Assembly: GCF_001613305.1 (NCBI RefSeq)
Contig: NZ_BDCC01000070.1
Location: forward strand, 1 to 64,000
Source: Nocardia vaccinii NBRC 15922
GTDB lineage: Bacteria > Actinomycetota > Actinomycetes > Mycobacteriales > Mycobacteriaceae
Reading direction: 5' to 3'
DNA length: 64,000 nt
Shown here: piece by piece, positions 18,687 to 26,165 of the stretch
Layout: each line of letters begins with the position of its first letter
Numbering within the stretch: the first letter of the stretch is position 1
Notes under the pieces: model-generated
Told to the model about the DNA's origin: nothing
Seen by the model: only the letters and a program-made list of their open reading frames with translations
Databases searched by the model: none
Position numbers and translations under genes: made by a program

Positions 18687-19085
18687 ATGTCTGTGGACCG
18701 ATCGAATTCCGGTGACCGTGATGTTCTGCATATCGAAATCGGCACCCACGGCGGTGCGGTGGTGCTGTCCGTACGGGGTGAGGTGGACGCGTTGACCGCA
18801 CCGCAGTTGCAGACCCAGGTCGAAAAACTCCGGACCGTCATCGAGCGCGCCGAGCAGGACATGACCGTGGTGATCGACCTGTCGCGAGTCGGATTTCTCG
18901 GCTCCGCGGGCTTGAGTGTGCTGCAATTCGCGGCGCAGGTGGCCGCGCCGCGCCCGCTTCGCGTGACAGTCTCACCCGCCGCGCGCCGAGTGATCGAGGT
19001 GACGGGCCTGGACCGCATGTTCGGCCTCTACGACGATCTGCCCAGCGCGCTCGCGGACACAGCGCAGGACCCCACGCGCAACTGA
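18687..19085 (+). CDS. STAS-domain anti-sigma factor antagonist
   Basis: A 132-aa single-domain STAS protein, second in the island. The phospho-site loop VGFLGSAGLSVLQF carries the conserved serine. The C-terminal half (RRVIEVTGLDRMFGLYDDLPSALA) closely parallels that of the protein at 14677, suggesting duplication. The ATG at 18687 is preferred because GGAGAG lies about 10 bp upstream. It probably competes for or bridges the two RsbW-type proteins. Confidence 0.88.
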   Translation: MSVDRSNSGDRDVLHIEIGTHGGAVVLSVRGEVDALTAPQLQTQVEKLRTVIERAEQDMTVVIDLSRVGFLGSAGLSVLQFAAQVAAPRPLRVTVSPAARRVIEVTGLDRMFGLYDDLPSALADTAQDPTRN

Positions 19086-19216
19086 TCGGGCACGCCGAGC
19101 CGGCCGCCTTCATCGAAGCCTGAACTCTGCTGCCGATATAGACCGCTGCCTCAGCCGCCCCGCGGCGGTATGCGAACGCGCTCGGGGCCGCGAGACGAAT
19201 TGCGGCCCCGGGAAAT

Positions 19217-20650
19217 TCAGCGGCGGGTCACCGTCAGCTGGACGACGGACTGTCCGGGAATGGCTCGCAATTGCAGCAGTTCGGCGCCCGGGGCGGACAC
19301 GACATCGGCGCCGTGCACGTCGACGTGATAGCCGTTGGGGTAGTCCGATCGGGGCAGGACCACCTCGGTGCGGAGGTCTCCGGCGAACGGACGGCCCGAA
19401 TCCGGGCGGGCGGTGGTATATCGAAAGCCGAATGTTCCTGTGCCCGGGTCGTAGTGCCACTCCTGCGGAGTGCCCGCGACCGCCTGGGGATACGGGCGCA
19501 CGACCGACTCCGCGGGGGCGATCAGATTCGGGCCGGTCGGCGGTTGCTGACTGTGGCCCGGCAGTTGGTTCTGCGTGATGGACCACAGCATCCAGGAAGC
19601 CATGTTGTCGTCCAGGCTGCCGGTCACCCGCGCCAACATCGCCGCATCCCGCGTCGCGCCGAATTCGGTCACCAGTCCCGCCGTGCCGGCCGCGCGGGTG
19701 CTGTCGAAACCGTTCTGCGGGCAGGTCCGGATCGGTCCGAGGCAGTAATCGTGAAAGCTCATTCCGGCGCGGGGATCGCCGGTCGGGTTCGGCATGCGCA
19801 CCGGCGAACCGAAATCGGTGGTGACGAAAGGTTCGTAGAACAGCAGATGCCGGGGGTCCACTCGCCGGATGGCCGTCATCGCCTTGGCCTGGAGGGCGGC
19901 GAGCGCGTCTCGCGCGAATTCGGGGCAACCGTCCAGCAGGCACGTCGGGTGCGTCATGCCGGGCCACGGCTCGTTGATCAGGTCGTAGCCCAATACGTAG
20001 CGTTCGCCCGCGAATCGTCGCGCGATATGCGACCACATGGCCGCATAGTGTTCCTGCACCCCGATGCCGTCCGGCGCCGGATGATCACGCCAGAAATTGG
20101 CCCACGCCCGATTCTGGGCCGGGCTCAGCGTGTAGGCCCCGAACAGGCCCGGGACCGGGCCCGGCGGCAGTCCGTCGGGGAACGTCGCCCAACCGGGAAA
20201 CCCGTCCCAGCTCGCGCCGACCGACTTGTTGAACGCGTCCTGATGCGAATCCACCAGGGAGTAGATGTTGTGCCGGGCCAATACCCGCTGGGTCTGTTCG
20301 ATCTGCGCGATGTACCGGTCGTCGTAAACCCCTGGCCGCGGCTCCGCCGCGCTCCACGCGAACCCCAGCCGCACCGCATTGATCCCGCGCGCTGCGAGAA
20401 AGGCGGCGTCGCGATCACCGAATCCCCCGGCCGCCGGATAGAAAGGCGGGTATTTGTACACGAGATTCACACCGTGCAAGGTGATCACCCTGCCCTGGCC
20501 GTCGGTGATCCAGCGCCCCACGTGCCCCAATTCCGGATTCGCCGGCGCCGCCGTGGCCGACGGCAGGGAGGTCATTGTTACCAGCAGCACCGTTACCAGC
20601 AGCACCGCCGCCACCCCGAGACCCCGCAGCATCCACCCGATCATGGTCAT
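19217..20650 (-). CDS. Secreted glycoside hydrolase family 5 (endoglycoceramidase-like)
   Basis: A 477-aa protein with an N-terminal signal peptide (about residues 1-35, ending PSATAA). The TIM-barrel carries the acid/base Glu in YDLINEPWPG and the nucleophile Glu in TAGLVTEFGAT. A C-terminal beta-sandwich (from about 400) follows. This layout matches endoglycoceramidase-type GH5 enzymes, which release oligosaccharide from glycosphingolipids or related glycolipids. The signal peptide contains a tandem 15-bp repeat at 20577-20606. The gene stands alone. Confidence 0.87.
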   Translation of the reverse strand: MTMIGWMLRGLGVAAVLLVTVLLVTMTSLPSATAAPANPELGHVGRWITDGQGRVITLHGVNLVYKYPPFYPAAGGFGDRDAAFLAARGINAVRLGFAWSAAEPRPGVYDDRYIAQIEQTQRVLARHNIYSLVDSHQDAFNKSVGASWDGFPGWATFPDGLPPGPVPGLFGAYTLSPAQNRAWANFWRDHPAPDGIGVQEHYAAMWSHIARRFAGERYVLGYDLINEPWPGMTHPTCLLDGCPEFARDALAALQAKAMTAIRRVDPRHLLFYEPFVTTDFGSPVRMPNPTGDPRAGMSFHDYCLGPIRTCPQNGFDSTRAAGTAGLVTEFGATRDAAMLARVTGSLDDNMASWMLWSITQNQLPGHSQQPPTGPNLIAPAESVVRPYPQAVAGTPQEWHYDPGTGTFGFRYTTARPDSGRPFAGDLRTEVVLPRSDYPNGYHVDVHGADVVSAPGAELLQLRAIPGQSVVQLTVTRR

Positions 20651-20855
20651 CCCGAGAACCTTTCACCGAGTTCGCGGCATCGGCGGGATGCACGCATTGG
20701 GCAGGAACCGACCCCGCGCAAGTCGGTCTCGACGGTGATGCAGCGCCATTTGCCAAGTATTTATAGTGCATATGCATCTGGATCCGTTTCCGGCGGCGGG
20801 CAGCGGACTCGGTCTTGGAGAATGTCGGGCGATGGTCGGTCGCCCCGGCACGGCT

Positions 20856-21359
20856 CTATTCTCGGCGAGAGATCGACCACCAGCACCTGATGCTCCGGAC
20901 CACATAGGCGAGTGCGCTGACCGCGAGCATGATCGCGGACAGCAGTAGCCAGCGCAGGAGGAATGGTTGCTGGGTACCTCCGGTGGCAGCGCGGTAAGTG
21001 GCCGCACCCTGCTGGATGATTCCGGGGAAGAACAGCAGAAACGACAGCCCGATGCCGAGCAGGGGTACTCGGATGTAGTTCAACGGTGAGAGTCGGAGCC
21101 GGGTCCGGGCGGACAGTGCGCCCAGTACACGGTCGACGAGGGCGTACGCGGGGAAGAGCAGCAGGTCGTGGGCGACGATGGCCGCCGCGAACCACACCGC
21201 GATCGCTTGCCACCACACCCGGTGGTTCCAGAGCGCGTCGAACCCGAGCACCCACAGGCTGTAGCCGGCGAGTGCGAATGCCGCCAGCAGCAGGGGTAAG
21301 TGCAGCGGGTGTGCTCCGTACGCGCGTTTCCATCGGTGGATCAGCCTGCCCGCGGCCAT
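20856..21359 (-). CDS. Multi-pass membrane protein of unknown function
   Basis: A 167-aa protein with four likely membrane helices (about residues 22-42, 48-66, 95-115 and 130-152) joined by short basic loops. No family recognised. Its ATG at 21359 lies one base after the stop of the molybdopterin oxidoreductase gene, so translation is probably coupled. It could be an accessory subunit or anchor for that enzyme (inference from coupling). Confidence 0.7.
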   Translation of the reverse strand: MAAGRLIHRWKRAYGAHPLHLPLLLAAFALAGYSLWVLGFDALWNHRVWWQAIAVWFAAAIVAHDLLLFPAYALVDRVLGALSARTRLRLSPLNYIRVPLLGIGLSFLLFFPGIIQQGAATYRAATGGTQQPFLLRWLLLSAIMLAVSALAYVVRSIRCWWSISRRE

Positions 21360-21360
21360 T

Positions 21361-22626
21361 TCATGCCCTCCGGAATTCGATTGTGGAGACCCATTTCGTG
21401 TTGTGAACGCCTGGCATGGCGGGCACGATTATGCGTGCCGGGTAGCCGTGGTCGAGCGAGAGGTCCGCGCCGTTCACGCGCAATGCCAGCAATGCGTCGG
21501 GATCGAGTACCTGATTCGCTTGCAGCAGTGCAAGATTGAACGCCCCGGCCCGTTCGAGCGAGGTCACTGCCGCGGAAGTGGGCCGCTCGACACCGGCATG
21601 GCGGGCCAGATCGCACAGTCGCACCCCGGTCCAGGTTTGTGTGGTGGACCATCCTTCGACACAGGCGATGGGCAGTCGGGCGGCATGTTGGGGCATGGCC
21701 AGCAATGTCGCCCGGTCCAGGCGTACCGGAACGGGCCCGCCGATCAAGCTCAGTGTCCAGGAATCGCCGACATCGGCGGTGGTGATTCCGGCTGCGGTGG
21801 CTGTGCGGTTGATCTGAAAGTCGTTGGCGCTGCGGCCTTCGCCGCGTCCGCGGGGTAGTAGCAGCGCGGCCCGGCGGGTGAATCCGCCGACGGTCTGGCC
21901 CGCGGTGAGGACGACGACGAACGCCACGCCGCCGCCCACCAGTGCCAGGGCTCCGCGGCGGCTGACGGTCGGCTCGTCTGGGTCGGTGGCAACCAAACCG
22001 TCGGCATCGGGCGGTTCGGGCTCGGTATCGGCGCGGGAGGTGCGCAACACCTCCCGCAGTGATCGTGAACGCAGTGCGGCGATCATGCGCGGCAGTTTGA
22101 CGGCTACGTGTGCGACGAATCCGGCGATGAACACCCACGCCCCGAAGTAGTGCGCGGTGTAGAAGGAGAATCCGAAGATGTAGTCGTACTGGATATTGAG
22201 TATCCCCGTGGCCATTTCGAACAGCACGCCGCCCACCAGCATCACCAACGACACCCGCTCGATCGCCGCCGAGACCGACCGCACCGGAGGCCAGGCGAAC
22301 AGTCGCGGGATCACCGACCAGAGCTTTGCCGCCACTACCGGCACGAGCGCGAGCCCCAACCCGACATGCAGGCCCTGTGTGAGCCGGTACAGCCACGATG
22401 GACGGGTGGGCCAATCGAAGGTGGGCAGCGCAAGGCCCCCGACGTGCGCCGGGATCGCCTGTCCGAAACGCGGCCCGTAGGCGATGTAGGACAACAAGCC
22501 GGTGACTATCACGAGCGGCAGACAGACCAGCAGAACAGAACCGAACACCGAGGTCAGCCATGGGCCACGCAGCGGGCTACGCCAGCGCGGCCGCGGCAAC
22601 GACCGAATGTGCTTCTGGACAACCAC
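21361..22626 (-). CDS. Membrane-bound molybdopterin oxidoreductase (sulfite-oxidase fold)
   Basis: A 421-aa fusion. The N-terminal half (residues 20-185) has about four membrane helices with spaced histidines (GLHVGLGLALV, YTAHYFGAW, VAHVAVKL), like a cytochrome b561-type haem domain. After a linker and a further helix (RRGALALVGGGVAFVVVLTA), the C-terminal half is a sulfite-oxidase/YedY-like molybdopterin domain. Its metal-ligand Cys is in LPIACVEGWSTTQTWTG. It probably passes electrons from a substrate oxidised outside the membrane to quinone via b haems. The start is GTG at 22626; no strong ribosome site is seen. Confidence 0.82.
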   Translation of the reverse strand: MVVQKHIRSLPRPRWRSPLRGPWLTSVFGSVLLVCLPLVIVTGLLSYIAYGPRFGQAIPAHVGGLALPTFDWPTRPSWLYRLTQGLHVGLGLALVPVVAAKLWSVIPRLFAWPPVRSVSAAIERVSLVMLVGGVLFEMATGILNIQYDYIFGFSFYTAHYFGAWVFIAGFVAHVAVKLPRMIAALRSRSLREVLRTSRADTEPEPPDADGLVATDPDEPTVSRRGALALVGGGVAFVVVLTAGQTVGGFTRRAALLLPRGRGEGRSANDFQINRTATAAGITTADVGDSWTLSLIGGPVPVRLDRATLLAMPQHAARLPIACVEGWSTTQTWTGVRLCDLARHAGVERPTSAAVTSLERAGAFNLALLQANQVLDPDALLALRVNGADLSLDHGYPARIIVPAMPGVHNTKWVSTIEFRRA

Positions 22627-22718
22627 GCTTCGAAGATATGCCGCAGCCTGCGGTTCTCGCGGTCGACACCAGCGCCCGAGTCCCGATTCGGTAGCGCATC
22701 AGGTTGTCCTGCCAGGGC

Positions 22719-22769
22719 GGATGACGAAATAATGACAGCTACCCGCCATTGTCGCTCCTTTCGTCATCC
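22719..22769. repeat. 11-bp inverted repeat in a promoter region
   Basis: GGATGACGAAA (22719-22729) and TTTCGTCATCC (22759-22769) are perfect complements around a 29-bp loop. They lie in the 307-bp gap 22627-22933 between the divergent oxidoreductase and FGE genes, which otherwise holds nothing I recognise. It could be an operator or the stem of a structured leader. Confidence 0.4.
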
Positions 22770-22933
22770 CGCTGTTGCGGGCCATGCGGGGAAGGAGTCG
22801 GCGCGAGGCCATCGCTGATGTTTCATGGCCGCTGATCGCGGGCGATGGGGTAGGTTGCTCGGCACCGGAATGGAGATGAGCAGGGTTTCTGATCTATCGG
22901 CCAGGAGGCTCGGGTGAAGTCGGCGGCTCGGCA

Positions 22934-23854
22934 GTGACTGTGCGTAAAGGTATGGCGCGGATTCCGGCGGGCTCGTTCGCGATGGGGTCGCTGGAATTCT
23001 TTCCCGAGGAGCGGCCGGTGCGTGAGGTCGCGGTCGACTCGTTCTGGATGGATGTTCATCCGGTGACCACCGCGGCATTCGGTCGATTCGTGCGGGACAC
23101 CGGATATGTGACCGTGGCCGAACGGGAATTGGACCCGGCGGAGTTTCCCGGCGCCGACCCGGCCGATCTGGTTCCCGGTGCGCTCGTGTTCGAGATGACG
23201 GCCGGGCCGGTCCGGCTGGATGACTGGCGGCAGTGGTGGTCGTACGTTCCGGGAGCGTGCTGGCGTCATCCGGGCGGGCCGGGGACGAATCTGGTTGGGC
23301 GCGATCGGCATCCGGTCACCCACATCGCCTACGCCGACGCCGAGGCGTACGCCGCATGGGCCGGTAAGGAATTGCCGAGCGAGGCGCAGTGGGAGTTCGC
23401 CGCCCGCGGTGGCCTGGCCGGAGCGCGGTTCCCCTGGGGGGACGAGTTCGCTCCGCGGGGACGACGACGGGCCAATACGTGGATGGGCCGGTTCCCATGG
23501 GAGTTCCTCCCCGGTAAGGGCCAGGCCACCCGGCCGGGCACGACCAAGGTCGGCACCTATCCGCCGAACGGGTACGGGCTGTTCGACGTGGCAGGCAACG
23601 TGTGGGAATGGACCACCGACTATTTCCATTCCGAACACCGGACAGGCACTGCGGGCTCGTGTTGTCCCGCCGTGTACACCGCGGCACCGCCTCCGGCGGC
23701 AACCGGTGAGCGATATGCGCGCCGGGTGATCAAAGGCGGCTCGTACCTGTGTGCGCCGAACTACTGTCTGCGCTACCGGCCCGCCGCACGCCAGGGGCAG
23801 ACCGAGGACACCGCCACATGCCACCTCGGCTTCCGGTGCATCCTGCCTATCTGA
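22934..23854 (+). CDS. Formylglycine-generating enzyme (sulfatase-modifying factor family)
   Basis: A 306-aa FGE-sulfatase domain protein of full length. The C-terminal signature YLCAPNYCLRYRPAAR includes two cysteines (Cys273 and Cys278) spaced as in active, copper-dependent aerobic FGEs, followed by the family's CHLGFRC end. Active FGEs oxidise a Cys in a CxPxR motif of sulfatases to formylglycine. No sulfatase gene is in the window, so the substrate is elsewhere, or it acts on another protein or small molecule. The GTG at 22934 is uncertain; an ATG lies six codons later. Confidence 0.9.
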   Translation: MTVRKGMARIPAGSFAMGSLEFFPEERPVREVAVDSFWMDVHPVTTAAFGRFVRDTGYVTVAERELDPAEFPGADPADLVPGALVFEMTAGPVRLDDWRQWWSYVPGACWRHPGGPGTNLVGRDRHPVTHIAYADAEAYAAWAGKELPSEAQWEFAARGGLAGARFPWGDEFAPRGRRRANTWMGRFPWEFLPGKGQATRPGTTKVGTYPPNGYGLFDVAGNVWEWTTDYFHSEHRTGTAGSCCPAVYTAAPPPAATGERYARRVIKGGSYLCAPNYCLRYRPAARQGQTEDTATCHLGFRCILPI

Positions 23855-23941
23855 TCACTCGACCGGCGTTGCTGGTCGATACCGCTGAACCCCGCTCTGC
23901 GGAGACCGGACAACCAGAGGTTGGTGCTCGTTCACGGAAGG

Positions 23942-24232
23942 TCATGATCGTGCTGTGGTGATGAGTTCCTCGACGACCCACTGGGCGATGCCGGCCGGGA
24001 AGGGTTTGGGTAGTCCGGGGACGAGGTGGCCGAAGCCGGCATCGGTGGCGCGGGCGATCGCGTCGCGGGTGAGCTCAGGGTGGTCGACGGAGACCGGCAG
24101 GTGCATCGATCGGGTGAGGGAGGCCGGGGCGCGGCCGATTTCGGTGCAGTAGCGGTCCAGCAATGCGCTGCGGGCGATCGCGTCGTCGATGTCACCGCCG
24201 GGAATCCGATCCGAGGGTGGTCTCCGCTCCAC
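23942..24232 (-). pseudogene. C-terminal fragment of a luciferase-like (LLM) F420 oxidoreductase
   Basis: About 96 codons resembling only the end of an LLM-class flavin/F420-dependent oxidoreductase (RYCTEIGRAPASLTRSMHLPVSVD, then FGHLVPGLPKPFPAGIAQWVVEELI). Some 180-200 N-terminal residues, including the cofactor site, are missing. Operator-like dyads at 24237-24278 sit right at the break, so an internal deletion appears to have joined the promoter region to the gene's tail. Probably not functional. Confidence 0.7.
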
Positions 24233-24236
24233 AAAG

Positions 24237-24278
24237 CGGAACAACGTTCCGTTCTCAACGGTACGGAACGACGTTCCG
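24237..24278. promoter_or_regulatory. Twin 15-bp palindromic operators
   Basis: CGGAACAACGTTCCG (24237-24251) and CGGAACGACGTTCCG (24264-24278) are dyads with arms CGGAAC and GTTCCG around three bases, spaced 27 bp apart. They differ only at the central position. Such paired dyads are typical TetR-type operators. No matching regulator gene is adjacent; the neighbouring gene is a remnant. Confidence 0.6.
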
Positions 24279-24430
24279 CTTTTCAAGCGATGAGATCGGC
24301 TCCACCCGCCGTCGGGCGCGCCCACCGCCAATCCAGTTGCGTCCCAGGCAAACACGAAATGATCGTGCGGATCAGCTCAACGTTCAGCCCATCGGCCGGC
24401 ACGATCACGGCCATGAAGTCCGACTGAAGT

Positions 24431-25249
24431 CTAGGAGTAGTAGTTGCCGACGCCGGTCTTCAGACCGGACAGCTGACCGGGATCGTGGCCGAATACGACG
24501 GTGGCGCCGGTCCGGTCGGCGATGGAGCGGATCTTCTCGACGGAATTGAACCAGGCGACAGTGTCGTACACGATTCCCGCGGCCACGGCGGGCGGCCCGT
24601 AGCTTTCGCTGCGGTAGAGCGAGTCCGAGGCGAACAGCATGGTGCCGGTGTCGGCGAGGTCGACCTGCATCGACAGGGTTCCCCGGGTGTGGCCCGGAGT
24701 GCGCAGCAGTGTGATGCCGGGCAGCAGCTCGGTGTCCTCGTTGATGGTGGTCAGCTCCAATCCGTCGTAATCGGACCGAATATAGGGGCCTTTGCTGTAA
24801 CCCTCGAAGCTGAACGCGCCCTTCTTCTCTTCCTCGTCGACGACGATGGTGGTGGCGGTGCCGGCCCACAGCTGTGCGTTGGCGGCGTGGTCGGCGTGCA
24901 GGTGAGACAGCACCAGATAGTCGATATCGCCGGGCTCGAGACCGAGTTGCCTCAGGCGTGAGTCCAGCCACATGTCCTCGGTGACGGAGTCCACCGGGAA
25001 GAACTTCTCCAGGCCGGTTGGGCCCCAGCGCTTTTCCCAGTCGCGGGGCACTCCGGTGTCCCAGAGCAACTTCTTACCACCGGGATGTTCGATGTACACC
25101 ACGTGCGTGGGAACTTCGACCCAGTCGCGGGCCTTGTGCTTGTCGGCACTGCTGGCCATGCGCCCGGGGTCGATCAACAGCCAGCTGAGGTCGCCGTGCA
25201 TGGTCCCGGTGGGCAGAATTGTGAGCTTGATCTTGTCGGTATCGGCCAT
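24431..25249 (-). CDS. Metallo-beta-lactamase-fold hydrolase (N-acyl homoserine lactonase-like)
   Basis: A 272-aa MBL protein. The zinc motif HLHADHA is at about residues 116-122, the second His in LLRTPGHTRGTLS and the last Asp/His in ASDSLYRS and VFGHDPGQ. The layout (YLVLSHLHADHAAN, then a long insertion and RTPGHTRG) resembles AttM/AiiA-type lactonases, but related proteins hydrolyse other lactones or thioesters. I chose the ATG at 25249. It lies downstream of the microcin C-like operon with a 154-bp gap and is probably separate. A role in detoxification is possible but unproven. Confidence 0.85.
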   Translation of the reverse strand: MADTDKIKLTILPTGTMHGDLSWLLIDPGRMASSADKHKARDWVEVPTHVVYIEHPGGKKLLWDTGVPRDWEKRWGPTGLEKFFPVDSVTEDMWLDSRLRQLGLEPGDIDYLVLSHLHADHAANAQLWAGTATTIVVDEEEKKGAFSFEGYSKGPYIRSDYDGLELTTINEDTELLPGITLLRTPGHTRGTLSMQVDLADTGTMLFASDSLYRSESYGPPAVAAGIVYDTVAWFNSVEKIRSIADRTGATVVFGHDPGQLSGLKTGVGNYYS

Positions 25250-25403
25250 TGTGACGTCGTTCCTTTCCGGCGTGAAGGAATAGCGCACGTTCTGAATATC
25301 ACCCTCCTCCAGTATTCACCACCACACTGCGCCAACCCAGCTGGGCCGGACTCCACGGCGACCAGGACCGCACCAGGTCGAACTCCCGGGACCGACCGTT
25401 CGG

Positions 25404-26126
25404 CTACCGGGAGCGAATGGCAATCCAACCGGCGAAATTCATCCACCGCCAGAAGCAGTCGATGCGATCGAAACCCGCCTGACGAAGCAGTTCGATATTC
25501 CAATCCGCCGTCACCGGAACCAGTACACCTTCCAGGGAGAGCGCCTTCCGGTCGATCTGCTCGCGACTGTAGCCGTTCTCGTACTTGTGTCGATGATACA
25601 GCCGCACCATCATTTCATCGATCTCCGCATCGGCGCCGAGCACCTTTTCGACCAGCACCAGTGCGCCACCCGGCCGAGTGTGTTCGAATATATTTCGTAC
25701 AACACGCTGCCGATGCTCGATGGGAATGAACTGAAGCGTCAGCACGGAAAGTGTCAGATCAGCCGCGACTTCTGGATAGAAACAACGCAGATCCTTGCGG
25801 TAGATCTCGACACTGGAATGTTTCGAAAAGCGATGACGTAGCGCATTCGCCATCGGTTCGGACGACTCGATGCACAGATAACGGCATTCGTCCGCAAATC
25901 TGTCGACGAACGGAGCGATAGCACCGCCGTCGGAGGCTCCGCAGTCCACGATAGCCGAGTTCGGCGCAACGAACTCGAGCCCGCAGGACAGGACGGTCTG
26001 GCGCATGACGTCGTACTCCGGGATGCTGCGGCTGAGCATATTGCCGAAAACCTTGGTCACCTGATCGTCGAAAACCCACCGCTCACCCGGAACGACGCGA
26101 TCCACAAGCTCTGGTGATCCACTCAT
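25404..26126 (-). CDS. CmoA-like class I methyltransferase of the microcin C-like cluster
   Basis: A 240-aa SAM-fold protein that follows the carboxy-SAM synthase CmoA along its length. Compare WVFDDQVTKVFGNMLSRSIPEY, VDCGASDGGA, LTLQFIPIEHRQ, PGGALVLVEK, NGYSREQIDRKALSLE and the AGF...NFAGWIA end. CmoA makes carboxy-SAM from SAM and prephenate. In peptide-cytidine microcins of Bacillus and Yersinia, a CmoA-like activity supplies the carboxymethyl group. By my recalled alignment, the Arg of CmoA that holds the carboxylate (Arg199) is Ala here, so it may instead use ordinary SAM. It starts 39 bp after the decarboxylase, ATG 26126, AAGGGGAAC upstream; last gene of the operon. Confidence 0.82.
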   Translation of the reverse strand: MSGSPELVDRVVPGERWVFDDQVTKVFGNMLSRSIPEYDVMRQTVLSCGLEFVAPNSAIVDCGASDGGAIAPFVDRFADECRYLCIESSEPMANALRHRFSKHSSVEIYRKDLRCFYPEVAADLTLSVLTLQFIPIEHRQRVVRNIFEHTRPGGALVLVEKVLGADAEIDEMMVRLYHRHKYENGYSREQIDRKALSLEGVLVPVTADWNIELLRQAGFDRIDCFWRWMNFAGWIAIRSR

Positions 26127-26165
26127 CACCGTTCCCCTTTGTCAGTTGTATTCAAAATCCGAAAA

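Noticed and set aside
24283..24414. 43-codon minus-strand frame beginning MAVIVPADGLNVELIRTII
   Set aside because: It looks natural in composition, but there is no ribosome site, no family, and it lies between a remnant and its operators, so I do not list it as a gene.
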